Source: Microbacterium sp. Bi121 (GTDB lineage: Bacteria; Actinomycetota; Actinomycetes; Actinomycetales; Microbacteriaceae). From it: a stretch of 64,000 nucleotides of DNA. Below the pieces are notes generated by a model. That model made no database searches. It was not told where the DNA came from and saw nothing but the letters and a program-made list of their open reading frames with translations. Shown here piece by piece: positions 19,595 to 28,309 of this stretch (positions within the stretch are counted from its first letter, which is position 1; each line of letters starts with the position of its first letter). The translations under genes and the position numbers were made by a program. The DNA lies in NCBI RefSeq assembly GCF_918698005.1, contig NZ_CAKKLJ010000006.1:124001-188000 (forward strand), in the 5' to 3' direction.

Positions 19595-20302
19595 ATGCGC
19601 GAAGTCTTCCATCAGTCACTCGAGGAGATTCAGTCCCGCCTCGTGGAGATCACCGACCTCGTCACCGTCGCCATCGACAAGGCCACCCGCGCCTTCGCGA
19701 ACAGCGACGTGGCGATGGCCGAAGAGGTCATCGCCAACGACGTGCAGATCGACGAACTGGCCGTCAGCCTGGACGAGCTGGCCATCGAGGTCCTCGCCCG
19801 TCAGCAGCCGGTGGCCCGAGACCTGCGCATCGTCGTCTTCGCCCTCCGCGTGAGCGCCTCGCTCGAGCGCATGGGCGACATGGCGGAGCACATCGCTCAG
19901 CTCGCGCGTCTGCGCTTCCCCGAGCGCGCCATCCCGAAGGGCCTGAAGGGCACCTTCACGAAGATGGGCGAGCGTGACGTGGAGATCTCGCGCACGCTCT
20001 CCGAACTGCTCCGCACACAGGACCTCCGCCTGGCCGACGTCATCCGCAACGCCGACGACGAGGTCGACGAGCTCCACGCGCGCGTGTTCGAGAAGGTCCT
20101 CAGCGACAATTGGAAGGGCGAGCCGACGGCGACAGTCGACGCGACCCTGGCCAGCCGCTACCACGAGCGCTTCGCCGACCATGCTGTGGCCGTCGCCAAG
20201 AAGGTCGTGTACCTGGCCACCGGCGACTGGGCAGTCGGCGACGACGACATCGCCGCTGCCGCCGAGGCGCACGGAGAGATCCGCAAGACCGAAGAGGTCT
20301 GA
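19595..20302 (+). CDS. phoU: Phosphate signalling complex protein PhoU
   Basis: A 235-residue PhoU, two three-helix PhoU repeats. The metal-binding signatures are recognisable: ASLERMGDMAEHIAQLA in the first repeat and HERFADHAVAVAKKVVYLATGDW in the second. PhoU restrains the SenX3 kinase when the Pst transporter is saturated, so it turns the Pho response off. The ATG at 19595 has a GAAAGG site; the frame extends upstream without one. It faces senX3 across a PHO-box-like repeat, the same layout as the phoU/phoRP intergenic region of Streptomyces. It ends at a perfect palindrome shared with gpmA. Confidence 0.96.
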   Translation: MREVFHQSLEEIQSRLVEITDLVTVAIDKATRAFANSDVAMAEEVIANDVQIDELAVSLDELAIEVLARQQPVARDLRIVVFALRVSASLERMGDMAEHIAQLARLRFPERAIPKGLKGTFTKMGERDVEISRTLSELLRTQDLRLADVIRNADDEVDELHARVFEKVLSDNWKGEPTATVDATLASRYHERFADHAVAVAKKVVYLATGDWAVGDDDIAAAAEAHGEIRKTEEV

Positions 20303-20314
20303 ACCCGCTGTTAC

Positions 20315-20360
20315 CGCCGAGACCCCTGGCTGCTGACGTCAGCAGCCAGGGGTCTCGGCG
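20315..20360. terminator. Perfect 46-bp palindrome, bidirectional terminator
   Basis: The 23 bases at 20315-20337 are the exact reverse complement of 20338-20360, with no spacer. The last 12 bases of the palindrome occur again as a direct repeat at 20368-20379. It lies between the convergent phoU and gpmA genes and most simply acts as a two-way terminator, but its length and lack of a loop are unusual. Confidence 0.8.
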
Positions 20361-20382
20361 TGAAAGCGGGGTCTCGGCGAGG

Positions 20383-21126
20383 TTACTTCTTGCCCTGCGC
20401 GGCGACCGCTGCCGCTCCTGCGGCGGCGGCCTCGGGGTCGAGGTAGCGGCCGGGGCCGGTGGGGACGTTGTCGTCGTCGAGCTCGTACACCAGCGGGATG
20501 CCGGTGGGGATGTTCAGCTCGGCGATGTCGTCGTCGCTGATCCCGTCGAGATGCTTGACGAGGCCGCGCAGCGAGTTGCCGTGGGCTGCGACCAGCACGG
20601 TCTTGCCCGCCTCGAGGTCGGGGACGATCTCGTTCTCCCAGTAGGGCAGCATCCGGTCGATGACGATCTTCAGCGACTCGGTGCGGGGCACCTCGCCGTC
20701 GATCCCGACGTAGCGCGGGTCGTTCACCTGGCTGAACTCGCTGTCGTCATCGAGCAGGGGCGGCGGCACGTCGAACGAGCGACGCCACAGCTGGAACTGC
20801 TCGGGGCCGAACTCCTCGAGCGTCTGCGCCTTGTCCTTGCCCTGCAGCGCGCCGTAGTGGCGCTCGTTGAGACGCCAGGTGCGCTTCACGGGGATCCACA
20901 GGCGATCGGCCGAATCCAGAGCGATGTTCGCGGTCTGGATCGCGCGGCTGAGCACCGAGGTGTGCAGCACGTCGGGCAGCAGGCCGGACTCGGCGAGCAG
21001 CTCGCCACCGCGGCGCGCTTCTTCCTTGCCCTTCTCGGTGAGACGGACGTCCACCCAACCGGTGAACAGATTCAATTCGTTCCACTCGCTCTGGCCGTGG
21101 CGGAGCAGGATGAGAGTGCGGGTCAT
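20383..21126 (-). CDS. gpmA: 2,3-bisphosphoglycerate-dependent phosphoglycerate mutase
   Basis: A 247-residue glycolytic enzyme that interconverts 3- and 2-phosphoglycerate. The phosphohistidine motif [10 protein letters not shown] with His near residue 9, [12 protein letters not shown], the ERHYGALQG loop and the second catalytic His in [17 protein letters not shown] are all intact. Length is normal for the dimeric bacterial form. The C-terminus ends in an Ala-rich tail ([15 protein letters not shown]). Neighbouring senX3-regX3 and gpm is a long-known actinobacterial linkage (gpm1-senX3-regX3 in mycobacteria), here with phoU placed between. Expression is not visibly linked to the PHO site. 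Confidence 0.97.
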   Translation of the reverse strand: MTRTLILLRHGQSEWNELNLFTGWVDVRLTEKGKEEARRGGELLAESGLLPDVLHTSVLSRAIQTANIALDSADRLWIPVKRTWRLNERHYGALQGKDKAQTLEEFGPEQFQLWRRSFDVPPPLLDDDSEFSQVNDPRYVGIDGEVPRTESLKIVIDRMLPYWENEIVPDLEAGKTVLVAAHGNSLRGLVKHLDGISDDDIAELNIPTGIPLVYELDDDNVPTGPGRYLDPEAAAAGAAAVAAQGKK

Positions 21127-21177
21127 GGCCCCAGTCTATGGCTCTCGCCGCCAGCCGCCCGATGGAAGAATGGGCCC

Positions 21178-22008
21178 ATGCCCCCTTCGCCGATCGGTCG
21201 CCCCACCCGGGGCACGACGGGGACGAACCGGCTGCGGCGCAACGACCGCTGGATCGCGTCGAGCGCTGCCTTCCGCACAGCATCCGACCCGCTCGTGGTC
21301 GACCTCGGATACGGCGCCAGCGGTGTCACGGCCTTCGAACTCGCCACCCGGCTGACGAAGGTGCGCCCTGACGCCGAGGTGATCGGCTTCGAGCTCGACC
21401 CCGAGCGCGTCGCGACAGCCCGCGGCCAGCTCGACGAGGTCCGGCTCGGACGGACCTCGTTCTCGCCCGCTCTGCCCGTCGCGTTCGCCCGTGGCGGCTT
21501 CGAGGTCCCGATCGCCGGCGGACGCCGTCCTGCCGTGATCCGCGCCATGAACGTGCTCCGCCAGTACGACGAGGAGGACGTGCGGGACGCGTGGCGCACG
21601 ATGAGCGCACGACTCTCCCCCGGTGGGATGCTGTGCGAGGGCACCTGTGACGAGATCGGTCGTATCGCCAGCTGGGTCGACGTCATGCCGGACGGCGACC
21701 CGGTCCGCCTCACCGTCTCCCTGCGCCTGGCCGGGCTGGAGCATCCCGGAATCGTCGCAGAGCGACTGCCCAAGGCGCTGATCCATCGCAACGTCCCCGG
21801 CGAGCGCATCCACGATCTGCTCGTCACGCTCGACCGCGAGTGGGACAGGGCAGCGCCTCTGTCGACGTTCGGTGCGACGCAGCGGTTCCTCGCCGCGGTG
21901 AAGGCGCTGAAGGAACAGGGCTGGCCCGTGCTCGGAGATCGCAGCCGGTGGCGGCTCGGCGAGCTCACCGTCCCCTGGGACGCCGTGGCGCCCGCCCAGG
22001 TGCTTTAG
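21178..22008 (+). CDS. SAM-dependent methyltransferase-like protein
   Basis: A 276-residue protein with a class I methyltransferase fold: motif I reads PLVVDLGYGASGVTAFELATRL, motif II VIGFELDPERVATARG and the later SARLSPGGMLCEGTCDEIGR resembles motif VI. The second half (PKALIHRNVPGERIHDLLVTLDREWDRAAPLSTFGATQRFLAAVKALKEQGWPVLGDRSRWRLGELTVPW) is characteristic of an actinobacterial conserved family of unknown substrate. The ATG at 21178 is the only suitable start; the nearby ATGs are in other frames. Its last four bases overlap the stop of the convergent YgfZ-like gene. It is divergent from gpmA. Confidence 0.8.
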   Translation: MPPSPIGRPTRGTTGTNRLRRNDRWIASSAAFRTASDPLVVDLGYGASGVTAFELATRLTKVRPDAEVIGFELDPERVATARGQLDEVRLGRTSFSPALPVAFARGGFEVPIAGGRRPAVIRAMNVLRQYDEEDVRDAWRTMSARLSPGGMLCEGTCDEIGRIASWVDVMPDGDPVRLTVSLRLAGLEHPGIVAERLPKALIHRNVPGERIHDLLVTLDREWDRAAPLSTFGATQRFLAAVKALKEQGWPVLGDRSRWRLGELTVPWDAVAPAQVL

Positions 22009-23126
22009 ACCCTGCGCGGATCCTGGCCGGCCGGTCGTCGGGAGAGGCGCGTCAGGCGCGGCACGTCGGCGGTGGCACCGGCATCCGCCGGAACGATCAC
22101 CTGCTGAGCCGCCGCGATGTCGGTGCCGTCGGTGCGCACGACGAGATCTCCGGCTGGCGCTCGGCGCGACAGCATCGCCAATGCGATCGGCCCGTCTTCG
22201 TAGTGGCGGGCGACCGAGGTGATCTGCCCGACTTCGTTCTCGCCTGCGAACACGGTGTCTCCCGTCGAGGGGAGCACATCGTCGCTGCCGTCCAGGTGGA
22301 GCGCGGCGAGCCGGCGCGGCGGGTGCCCGAGGTTGTGCACCTTGGCGACGGTCTCCTGGCCCCGGTAGCAGCCCTTGTTCAGGTGCACGGCGCTGCGGAT
22401 CCAGTCGGCCTCATGTGGGAGCAGTCGCTCATCCACCTCGCCGGACCAGCGGGGGCGCCAGGCCGCGATGCGGAGCGCTTCGGTCGCGAGAAGGCCGGCC
22501 GCGTCGATCTCCGACAGAGCGGATGCCACGGCATCCTCCTCGACGATCGCCACTCGCCAGCGGTACTCGGCGCCCGGGTGCTGCTCCACGGCCGAGTACT
22601 GATATCCGCCGGCCTGCACGGAATGCCACGGGTCGGACCACACCAGCGTCGCGTCATGCGGAGCCGAGGCCGCGGCGCTGACGGCGGCCTCGGCGTCGCC
22701 GCCTGCGAAGAAGCCCAGCAGCGCGAGTTCGGGACGCAGCGTCACCGCGGCCCGCGACCGGAACACCATGCGCTGCAACCAGGTGGCCAGACCTTCAGCA
22801 TCGGCGGCGTCCGCGATGAGCCACGTCGACGCGCCGTCCTCGAGAACCGCAGCGGCGTGTTCGACCCGCCCTTGCGGGTCGAGGATGAGCAACTCGGTGC
22901 TGTCGCCCGGCGCCAGCCGGGTCAATGCCTGCGAGGTGATCGAGTCGAGCCAGGTCAGTCGGTCTTCGCCGGCCACTTCGATGACCGTCCGGTCACCGAG
23001 CAGGGCGATCGCCGACCCGTCGGCGAGGCGGCGCTGCTCGCGCATCGGGTCGCCGTAGTGCGCGATGAGTCCGTCGTCGACGACCGCGCCCTGCCGCGCG
23101 GCCAGCGCGTCGTGGAGAGCGGACAC
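22005..23126 (-). CDS. ygfZ: Folate-binding YgfZ-type protein (Fe-S cluster repair, GcvT-like)
   Basis: A 373-residue GcvT-like protein with the YgfZ signature K-G-C-Y-x-G-Q-E (NKGCYRGQETVAKVHNLG, about residues 267-284). YgfZ proteins bind tetrahydrofolate and help maintain Fe-S enzymes such as the MiaB tRNA modifier. The N-terminal GcvT fold (IEVAGEDRLTWLDSITSQALTRLAPGDSTELLILDPQGRVEHAAAV) is complete. I chose the GTG at 23126 (VSALHDALAARQGA), which lies two bases after the upstream gene; a longer frame overlaps that gene. It is probably co-transcribed after the nitrobindin-like gene. Confidence 0.9.
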   Translation of the reverse strand: MSALHDALAARQGAVVDDGLIAHYGDPMREQRRLADGSAIALLGDRTVIEVAGEDRLTWLDSITSQALTRLAPGDSTELLILDPQGRVEHAAAVLEDGASTWLIADAADAEGLATWLQRMVFRSRAAVTLRPELALLGFFAGGDAEAAVSAAASAPHDATLVWSDPWHSVQAGGYQYSAVEQHPGAEYRWRVAIVEEDAVASALSEIDAAGLLATEALRIAAWRPRWSGEVDERLLPHEADWIRSAVHLNKGCYRGQETVAKVHNLGHPPRRLAALHLDGSDDVLPSTGDTVFAGENEVGQITSVARHYEDGPIALAMLSRRAPAGDLVVRTDGTDIAAAQQVIVPADAGATADVPRLTRLSRRPAGQDPRRV

Positions 23127-23128
23127 GA

Positions 23129-23731
23129 TCAGACCCGAGCCAGTCGCGCCGAGGCGTGCGATGCCATCCCCGAGCCGAGCGCGGCGATGTCCCACGCCCA
23201 GAGCAGATGGCCATCGACCAGTCCGTACATCCGGCTGGCCGCGCCGTACTCCTTGCCGCCTGCCGGCCGGACGATGGCGTCTGTCGCGATGTCGATGCGC
23301 GGCCCGTTGATCTCGCCCAGGTACAGCTCGAGGACGCCGTCCGAGTGCGTCAGCGACACCTCGATCGGGAACCCGCCGGATGGCGCACGCAGCAACTCGA
23401 CGTCGTCGACGGTGCGGACGGGCGGCTCTTCGATCGGCGGCAGCAGAGCAGGGCCGGCATCCGCCGGCGTCGCCGGTCGCGAGAGACGCCAGAAGCCGGT
23501 CTCGGCGACCAGGGGGATCCGCGTCTCGCCGTCAGCGGGATCCATCCAGCCGGCAGCCGAATAGTTCAGGTGGCCGGTGCCGTCGTGGCTGAAGCTCACG
23601 CGATGCGTGAACTCGCCTTGGAAGCGGCGGTCGCCGGCCGTGTACTCGATGACGCCGGTGCCCTCCCACACGCCGATGAGCCAGCTCAGCGGGGCGAGGT
23701 CGGCAGGGAGATCCGTGGGCAGCTCGAGCAT
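23129..23731 (-). CDS. Nitrobindin-like heme-binding beta-barrel protein (FABP family)
   Basis: A 200-residue protein of the nitrobindin/THAP4 family, ten-stranded beta barrels that bind heme and can isomerise peroxynitrite. The N-terminal WLIGVWEGTGVIEY carries the G-x-W-x-G-x-G motif, and the C-terminal part (KEYGAASRMYGLVDGHLLWAWDIAALGSGMASHASARLAR) contains the region that supplies the heme-ligating histidine (ASHASARL). It is two bases upstream of the ygfZ start, so the two form an operon. An iron or nitric-oxide link between heme barrel and Fe-S repair protein is reasonable but inferred. Confidence 0.88.
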   Translation of the reverse strand: MLELPTDLPADLAPLSWLIGVWEGTGVIEYTAGDRRFQGEFTHRVSFSHDGTGHLNYSAAGWMDPADGETRIPLVAETGFWRLSRPATPADAGPALLPPIEEPPVRTVDDVELLRAPSGGFPIEVSLTHSDGVLELYLGEINGPRIDIATDAIVRPAGGKEYGAASRMYGLVDGHLLWAWDIAALGSGMASHASARLARV

Positions 23732-23753
23732 GACGGCTCGGTTCGACCAGGGG

Positions 23754-23867
23754 TCAGCGCTGGCCGCGGAACAGGTTCCGCAGCACGACGCCTGCGACGA
23801 AGACGATCGCGAGGCTTGCGAGACCGAGCAGGCCGATGAAGAAGAATTCGAGGGCGACGAGATCCAT
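23754..23867 (-). CDS. Small 37-residue single-pass membrane protein
   Basis: A very short gene that standard length cut-offs would drop. From the ATG at 23867 it reads [20 protein letters not shown], then [17 protein letters not shown] and a TGA. One long hydrophobic helix (about residues 7-28) is followed by a basic C-terminus (RNLFRGQR), giving an N-out, C-in topology by the positive-inside rule. It lies 22 bases upstream of the nitrobindin-like gene on the same strand, so it may lead that operon. The ribosome site is weak (GTGGGG). I do not recognise the family; the coding case rests on composition and position. Confidence 0.6.
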   Translation of the reverse strand: MDLVALEFFFIGLLGLASLAIVFVAGVVLRNLFRGQR

Positions 23868-23891
23868 GGGCCCCACTCTACCGTGCGGCCG

Positions 23892-24182
23892 TCACGCGGG
23901 GATCAGCGCGGCGAGCCCGAATCCGGCCGATACGACGCCCAGCAGGACGAGAGCACCGATCGTGCTGGCTGCGACTCGGAAGATGAAGCCCGTCGTCTGC
24001 CCGTACCAGAGCTGCATGGCGAACGAGAGGAGGATGGAGCCCCCGAAGCCGATGAGCAACCATGTCACGCGCCACTCCTCCGGCACGGCGAGGCCGATCA
24101 CGACCGCCGCGACGAGTGCGACGGCCCACACGATCATCACGCCACCGAGGGCGTTGCGCGGTGCGAGAGCGGGTTCCGACAT
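23892..24182 (-). CDS. Small three-to-four-pass membrane protein, function unknown
   Basis: A 96-residue integral membrane protein. Three hydrophobic segments are clear: [44 protein letters not shown] and [28 protein letters not shown], the last perhaps folding as two. The ATG at 24182 has a GGAGG site five bases upstream. It shares the minus strand with the 37-residue membrane protein, nitrobindin-like and ygfZ genes and may start that transcript; the gap to the next gene is 24 bases. It is divergent from glnR. No known domain is recognised. Confidence 0.8.
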   Translation of the reverse strand: MSEPALAPRNALGGVMIVWAVALVAAVVIGLAVPEEWRVTWLLIGFGGSILLSFAMQLWYGQTTGFIFRVAASTIGALVLLGVVSAGFGLAALIPA

Positions 24183-24273
24183 GCCTCCATTCTCACCCAT
24201 CGGTATCATTGGCGCACGGCGCCGTGCTGGCAGCCGACCTGGGCGGCCGCCTCGCCGCTCGAAAGGAATGCGC

Positions 24274-24957
24274 GTGGCTTCGATCCTGATTCTGTCTTCG
24301 GTCCCCTCCGAGCAGGTGCTGCCCGCGCTGGATCTGCTCAGCCACCACGTCCGCCGCATCCCTGCTGAACCAGCCCAGCTCGTCGACGCGCCGGAGAGCG
24401 ACGTCGTGATCGTCGACGCACGAACCGACCTCGCCGGGGCGAAGTCCCTGTGCCGTCTGCTGCGGGCCACCGGCCAGGACTCCCCGCTGCTGCTCGTGGT
24501 CACCGAGGGCGGCATGACGGCCGTGTCCGGCGAGTGGGGCATCGACGACGTGCTGCTCGCGGATGCGGGCCCGGCCGAGACCGATGCCCGCATCCGGCTC
24601 GCGATCGCCAGGGCGGAATCGACCGCCGCGCCGACGAGGGTGCAGGCATCCGGAGTCACGATCGACGAGCAGTCCTACTCGGCGAAGCTGCACGGACGCC
24701 CGCTGGACCTGACGTACAAGGAGTTCCAGCTCCTGCACTTCCTCGCCACCCACCCTGCCCGAGTGTTCACCCGCGAGCAGCTGCTGAGCGAGGTGTGGGG
24801 GTACGACTACTTCGGCGGCACCCGCACCGTCGACGTGCACGTGCGGCGACTGCGCGCCAAACTCGGCGACCAGGAGCAGATCATCGGGACGGTCCGCAAC
24901 GTCGGCTACCGCTTCAACGTGCACGACGACGAGCAGGTCAGCGCTCCGGCCTCCTGA
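24274..24957 (+). CDS. glnR: Nitrogen regulator GlnR (orphan OmpR-family regulator)
   Basis: A 227-residue regulator whose wording follows Streptomyces GlnR through its length: [68 protein letters not shown], and the winged helix [55 protein letters not shown]. GlnR controls ammonium and glutamine genes and works without a kinase partner; its receiver has an incomplete acidic pocket. I prefer the GTG at 24274, six bases after AAAGGA, over the ATG at 24268 that touches it. Being next to ppk and pst, it places a nitrogen regulator beside the phosphate genes. Confidence 0.9.
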   Translation: MASILILSSVPSEQVLPALDLLSHHVRRIPAEPAQLVDAPESDVVIVDARTDLAGAKSLCRLLRATGQDSPLLLVVTEGGMTAVSGEWGIDDVLLADAGPAETDARIRLAIARAESTAAPTRVQASGVTIDEQSYSAKLHGRPLDLTYKEFQLLHFLATHPARVFTREQLLSEVWGYDYFGGTRTVDVHVRRLRAKLGDQEQIIGTVRNVGYRFNVHDDEQVSAPAS

Positions 24958-24962
24958 CCGCG

Positions 24963-24990
24963 GTTCGGGTCCGTTCACACGCCCGTCACT
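24963..24990 (+). promoter_or_regulatory. Weak PHO-box-like repeat upstream of ppk
   Basis: GTTCGGG (24963), GTTCACA (24973) and CGTCACT (24984) are spaced 10 and 11 bases apart, 22-50 bases before the ppk start. Only the middle unit is close to GTTCACC (6 of 7). RegX3 control of ppk is plausible from this, no more. Confidence 0.3.
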
Positions 24991-25012
24991 TCGCGGTGCA
25001 AAGATGTAACCC

Positions 25013-27178
25013 ATGATCGATGCCGCAATCACCGATGCCGGGCTCGGAGACTCCGAGGACGACGACTTCGACGCCATCGAGGCCCCGGACTCCCTGCTGC
25101 CCGACCATCGGTATCACGACCGCGAGATCAGCTGGCTGGCGTTCAATCAGCGCGTTCTCGAACTCGCCGAGGACCCGAGCCTGCCGGAGCTCGAGCGCTC
25201 CAACTTCCTGGCCATCTTCGCCAGCAACCTCGACGAGTTCTTCATGGTCCGCGTCGCCGGACTCAAGCGCCGCATCGTGACCGGCCTCGCGATCCCCACG
25301 AACGTGGGCCGATCACCGGCGGACGTCCTCGCCGACATCTCTCAAGAGGCGCACGCGCTGCAGCTCCGCCATGCGCGGGCGTGGACCGAACTGGTACGGC
25401 CCGCACTCGCAGATGCCGGCATCGAGATCACCGAATGGGATCAGCTCACCGAGTCGGAGCAGTCGGGTCTGACCGAGTACTTCCAGCTGCACGTGTTCCC
25501 TGTGCTCATGCCACTCGCCGTGGACCCGGCGCATCCGTTCCCGTACATCTCGGGGCTCTCGCTGAACCTCGCCATCCGCATCCGCAACGCGCGCACCGGG
25601 CGGCAGGAGTTCGCCCGCCTCAAGGTGCCGCCGATGCTCCCCCGCCTCGTCGAGGTGCCAGGCACGAGCGAGATCGCCCGCTACCTCCCCCTCGAAGACC
25701 TGATCTCGAACCACCTCGGCGACCTGTTCCCGGGCATGGAGGTCCTCGACCACCATGCGTTCCGGCTCACTCGCAACGAGGACGTGGTGATCGAAGAGGA
25801 CGAGAGCGAGAACCTGATCCAGGCGCTCGAGGCCGAGCTGCTGCGGCGCCGGTTCGGTCCGCCGATCCGGCTCGAGATCGCCGACGACATGGACGACCTC
25901 ACCCTCGATCTTCTGATCAAGGAGCTCGACATCACCGATCAGGAGGTCTACCGCCTCCCGAGCCCTCTCGACCTGCGCGGACTCTTCTCGCTCTCGCGCG
26001 TGAATCGTCCCGATCTGCGCTACCCCCCGCATCTGCCGACGACTCCTGTCGCGTTCCAGCCGACGGGTTCCAACAGCCGCGCCGACATCTTCGCCGCGAT
26101 CCGCAAGAGCGACGTGCTCGTGCACCACCCGTACGAGTCGTTCGCGACGAGTGTGCAGGCCTTCCTCGAGCAGGCGGCCAGAGACCCGCACGTGCTCGCC
26201 ATCAAGCAGACGCTGTACCGCACGTCGGGCGACAGCCCCGTGGTGCAGGCGCTGATCGACGCGGCGGAGGCGGGTAAGCAGGTTCTCGCCCTGGTCGAGG
26301 TGAAGGCCCGATTCGACGAGGCGAACAACATCGTCTGGGCCCGCAAGCTCGAGAAGGCGGGCGTGCACGTCGTCTACGGTCTCGTGGGCCTGAAGACCCA
26401 CTGCAAGCTCGCCCTGGTGATCCGCGAGGAGGAAGGGCAGCTGCGCCACTACTCCCACGTCGGCACGGGAAACTACAACCCGAAGACCAGCCGGATCTAC
26501 GAGGACTTCGGACTGTTCACCGCCGACGCTCAGGTCGGCAAGGACCTGACCCGGCTGTTCAACGAACTGTCCGGGTACGCGATCGAGAAGAAGTTCAAGC
26601 GGCTGCTGGTCGCGCCCCTCCACCTGCGCAAGGGCCTGCTCCGCCTGATCGACGGCGAGCGCAAGAACGTCGTGGACGGCAAGCCGGCGCACATCCGCAT
26701 CAAGGTGAACTCGATGGTGGACGAGGAGATCATCGACGCGCTCTACCGCGCGAGCCAGGCCGGCGTGAAGGTCGACATCTGGGTGCGCGGCATCTGCAGC
26801 ATCCGCACCGATCTGCCGGGCATCAGCGACAACATCACCGTCCGCAGCATCCTGGGCCGCTACCTCGAGCACTCCCGGATCTTCGCTTTCGAGAACGACG
26901 GCGATCCGCAGGTGTACATCGGCAGCGCCGACATGATGCACCGCAACCTCGACCGCCGCGTCGAGGCCCTGGTGCGGGTGAACGATCCGGCGCACGTGAC
27001 AGAGCTGCTCGCGTTCTTCGACCGGTCCCAGGACGACGGCACGAGCTCCTGGCATCTCGGGGCGGAGGGCATCTGGGAGCGACACTCCGAGGATGCCGAC
27101 GGCACGCCGCTGGTCGATCTGCAGGATAAGACCATGAACCAGATCCGTCGCCGCCGCCGTTCCCGCTCGGTGCGATGA
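25013..27178 (+). CDS. ppk: Polyphosphate kinase 1
   Basis: A 721-residue PPK1, which makes inorganic polyphosphate from the gamma phosphate of ATP. The N-domain opening ([52 protein letters not shown]) is diagnostic. The catalytic half has the paired H-x-K-type motifs of the phospholipase-D-like fold: [14 protein letters not shown] and [26 protein letters not shown], and later [22 protein letters not shown]. Length is normal for Actinobacteria. Its stop overlaps the start of the MutT1-like gene (ATGA), so the two are coupled. It sits upstream of pstSCAB and downstream of glnR, with a weak PHO-like repeat before it. Confidence 0.97.
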   Translation: MIDAAITDAGLGDSEDDDFDAIEAPDSLLPDHRYHDREISWLAFNQRVLELAEDPSLPELERSNFLAIFASNLDEFFMVRVAGLKRRIVTGLAIPTNVGRSPADVLADISQEAHALQLRHARAWTELVRPALADAGIEITEWDQLTESEQSGLTEYFQLHVFPVLMPLAVDPAHPFPYISGLSLNLAIRIRNARTGRQEFARLKVPPMLPRLVEVPGTSEIARYLPLEDLISNHLGDLFPGMEVLDHHAFRLTRNEDVVIEEDESENLIQALEAELLRRRFGPPIRLEIADDMDDLTLDLLIKELDITDQEVYRLPSPLDLRGLFSLSRVNRPDLRYPPHLPTTPVAFQPTGSNSRADIFAAIRKSDVLVHHPYESFATSVQAFLEQAARDPHVLAIKQTLYRTSGDSPVVQALIDAAEAGKQVLALVEVKARFDEANNIVWARKLEKAGVHVVYGLVGLKTHCKLALVIREEEGQLRHYSHVGTGNYNPKTSRIYEDFGLFTADAQVGKDLTRLFNELSGYAIEKKFKRLLVAPLHLRKGLLRLIDGERKNVVDGKPAHIRIKVNSMVDEEIIDALYRASQAGVKVDIWVRGICSIRTDLPGISDNITVRSILGRYLEHSRIFAFENDGDPQVYIGSADMMHRNLDRRVEALVRVNDPAHVTELLAFFDRSQDDGTSSWHLGAEGIWERHSEDADGTPLVDLQDKTMNQIRRRRRSRSVR

Positions 27179-28137
27179 CTCAGGAGGTCCAGGTCGTCCG
27201 CGACGACAAGGCTGTGTACGCCGCCGGCGCGGTGGTGTGGCGGCTCACGGAGGACAAGCTCCGCATCCTGCTCATCCACCGCACGAAGTACCAGGACGTC
27301 ACGCTGCCCAAGGGCAAGGTCGACCCCGGCGAGATGCTCGCCGAGACGGCTGTGCGCGAGGTGTTCGAAGAGACCGGGATCCGGGTGCATCTCGGCGTTC
27401 CGGTCGGCGTCAGCCGCTACTTCATGCGACCCAAACGCCAGAAGGTCGTGCACTACTGGGCGGCCGAGGCCACCGACGATGCGATCCGCCGGTCGACGTT
27501 CGTGCCGAACAGCGAAGTCGCGGCGCTCGAGTGGGTGAGCCTGAAGAAAGCCCGCAAGCATCTCAGCTATCCCGTCGATCTCGAGATCCTCGACGAGTTC
27601 GAGCGTCTCGTCTCGGACGGCGTGCTGCGCACGTTCCCCATCGTGGCCCTCCGGCACGCGAAAGCCGTCTCGCGTTCGGAGTGGGACAGGTCGGATGCCG
27701 CAAGACCGCTCACCGAGCGAGGGCTCCGTCAGGCCCAGGCGATCGTCGCGCCGCTGCGCGCCTTCGGCATCCGCAAGATCGTCACCAGCGACGCGGTCCG
27801 CTGCGTGCAGACGGTCGCCCCGCTCGCATTAGCACTCGGACGAACCCCGACGGGGACGGCGCGGATCAGTCAGGATGCGTGGGAGGAGGGCGTCTCCGAC
27901 GTCCGCAGCGTCGTCGGCAAGCGAGTGCGCTCGGGGAAGCCCGCGGTCATCTGCAGCCATGGCCCCGTTCTCCCCGGCATCCTCTCCGAACTCGCTCTGG
28001 CGACCGGCACCATGCACGGGTCCTATCTCGGCAGCGCATCGGCGCTCGAGGTCGGCGCATTCTCCGTCGCGCATCTGTCGGCGACCAATCCCGGCTCCGG
28101 AATCATCTCGATCGAGACGCACGTTCCGAAGGTCTGA
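27175..28137 (+). CDS. MutT1-like NUDIX hydrolase fused to histidine phosphatase
   Basis: A 320-residue two-domain protein. Residues about 10-150 are a NUDIX domain with a perfect box ([23 protein letters not shown]). Residues about 158-320 are a histidine phosphatase (RHG) domain that begins [15 protein letters not shown] and carries a second His in [14 protein letters not shown]. This is the layout of mycobacterial MutT1, which hydrolyses 8-oxo-GTP/dGTP and diadenosine polyphosphates, the phosphatase part acting on the products. The ATG overlaps the ppk stop. Pairing with ppk is also seen in mycobacteria (ppk1 beside mutT1), suggesting a shared role in nucleotide and polyphosphate turnover. 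Confidence 0.9.
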   Translation: MTQEVQVVRDDKAVYAAGAVVWRLTEDKLRILLIHRTKYQDVTLPKGKVDPGEMLAETAVREVFEETGIRVHLGVPVGVSRYFMRPKRQKVVHYWAAEATDDAIRRSTFVPNSEVAALEWVSLKKARKHLSYPVDLEILDEFERLVSDGVLRTFPIVALRHAKAVSRSEWDRSDAARPLTERGLRQAQAIVAPLRAFGIRKIVTSDAVRCVQTVAPLALALGRTPTGTARISQDAWEEGVSDVRSVVGKRVRSGKPAVICSHGPVLPGILSELALATGTMHGSYLGSASALEVGAFSVAHLSATNPGSGIISIETHVPKV

Positions 28138-28201
28138 CGCTTCGACGGACCCCGCAGCGAACGAGTCGGCGTCGGGCGGCTCCCCCAAGGGGACGGCTCC
28201 C

Positions 28202-28223
28202 GTTCACCTCCCGTTTACCCGTG
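28202..28223 (+). promoter_or_regulatory. PHO box upstream of pstS
   Basis: Two direct 11-mers, GTTCACCTCCC and GTTTACCCGTG, with first seven bases matching GTTCACC at 7 and 6 of 7. A further GTTAACC lies at 28236, nearly in phase. This is the expected binding site of RegX3/PhoP in the promoter of the pst operon. Confidence 0.8.
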
Positions 28224-28309
28224 CGCGCGAATCTCGTTAACCGCCGCACTTAGCGTCACTGTGTGCCCTGCACCGGGCCTCAACCATCCACGATCGAACG
28301 GATCCCACA

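Noticed and set aside
25313..27085. A 590-codon open frame antisense to ppk
   Set aside because: Composition is that of a complementary-strand shadow (Val/Arg/Glu/His-rich) and no ribosome site or domain is visible; ppk is unambiguous.
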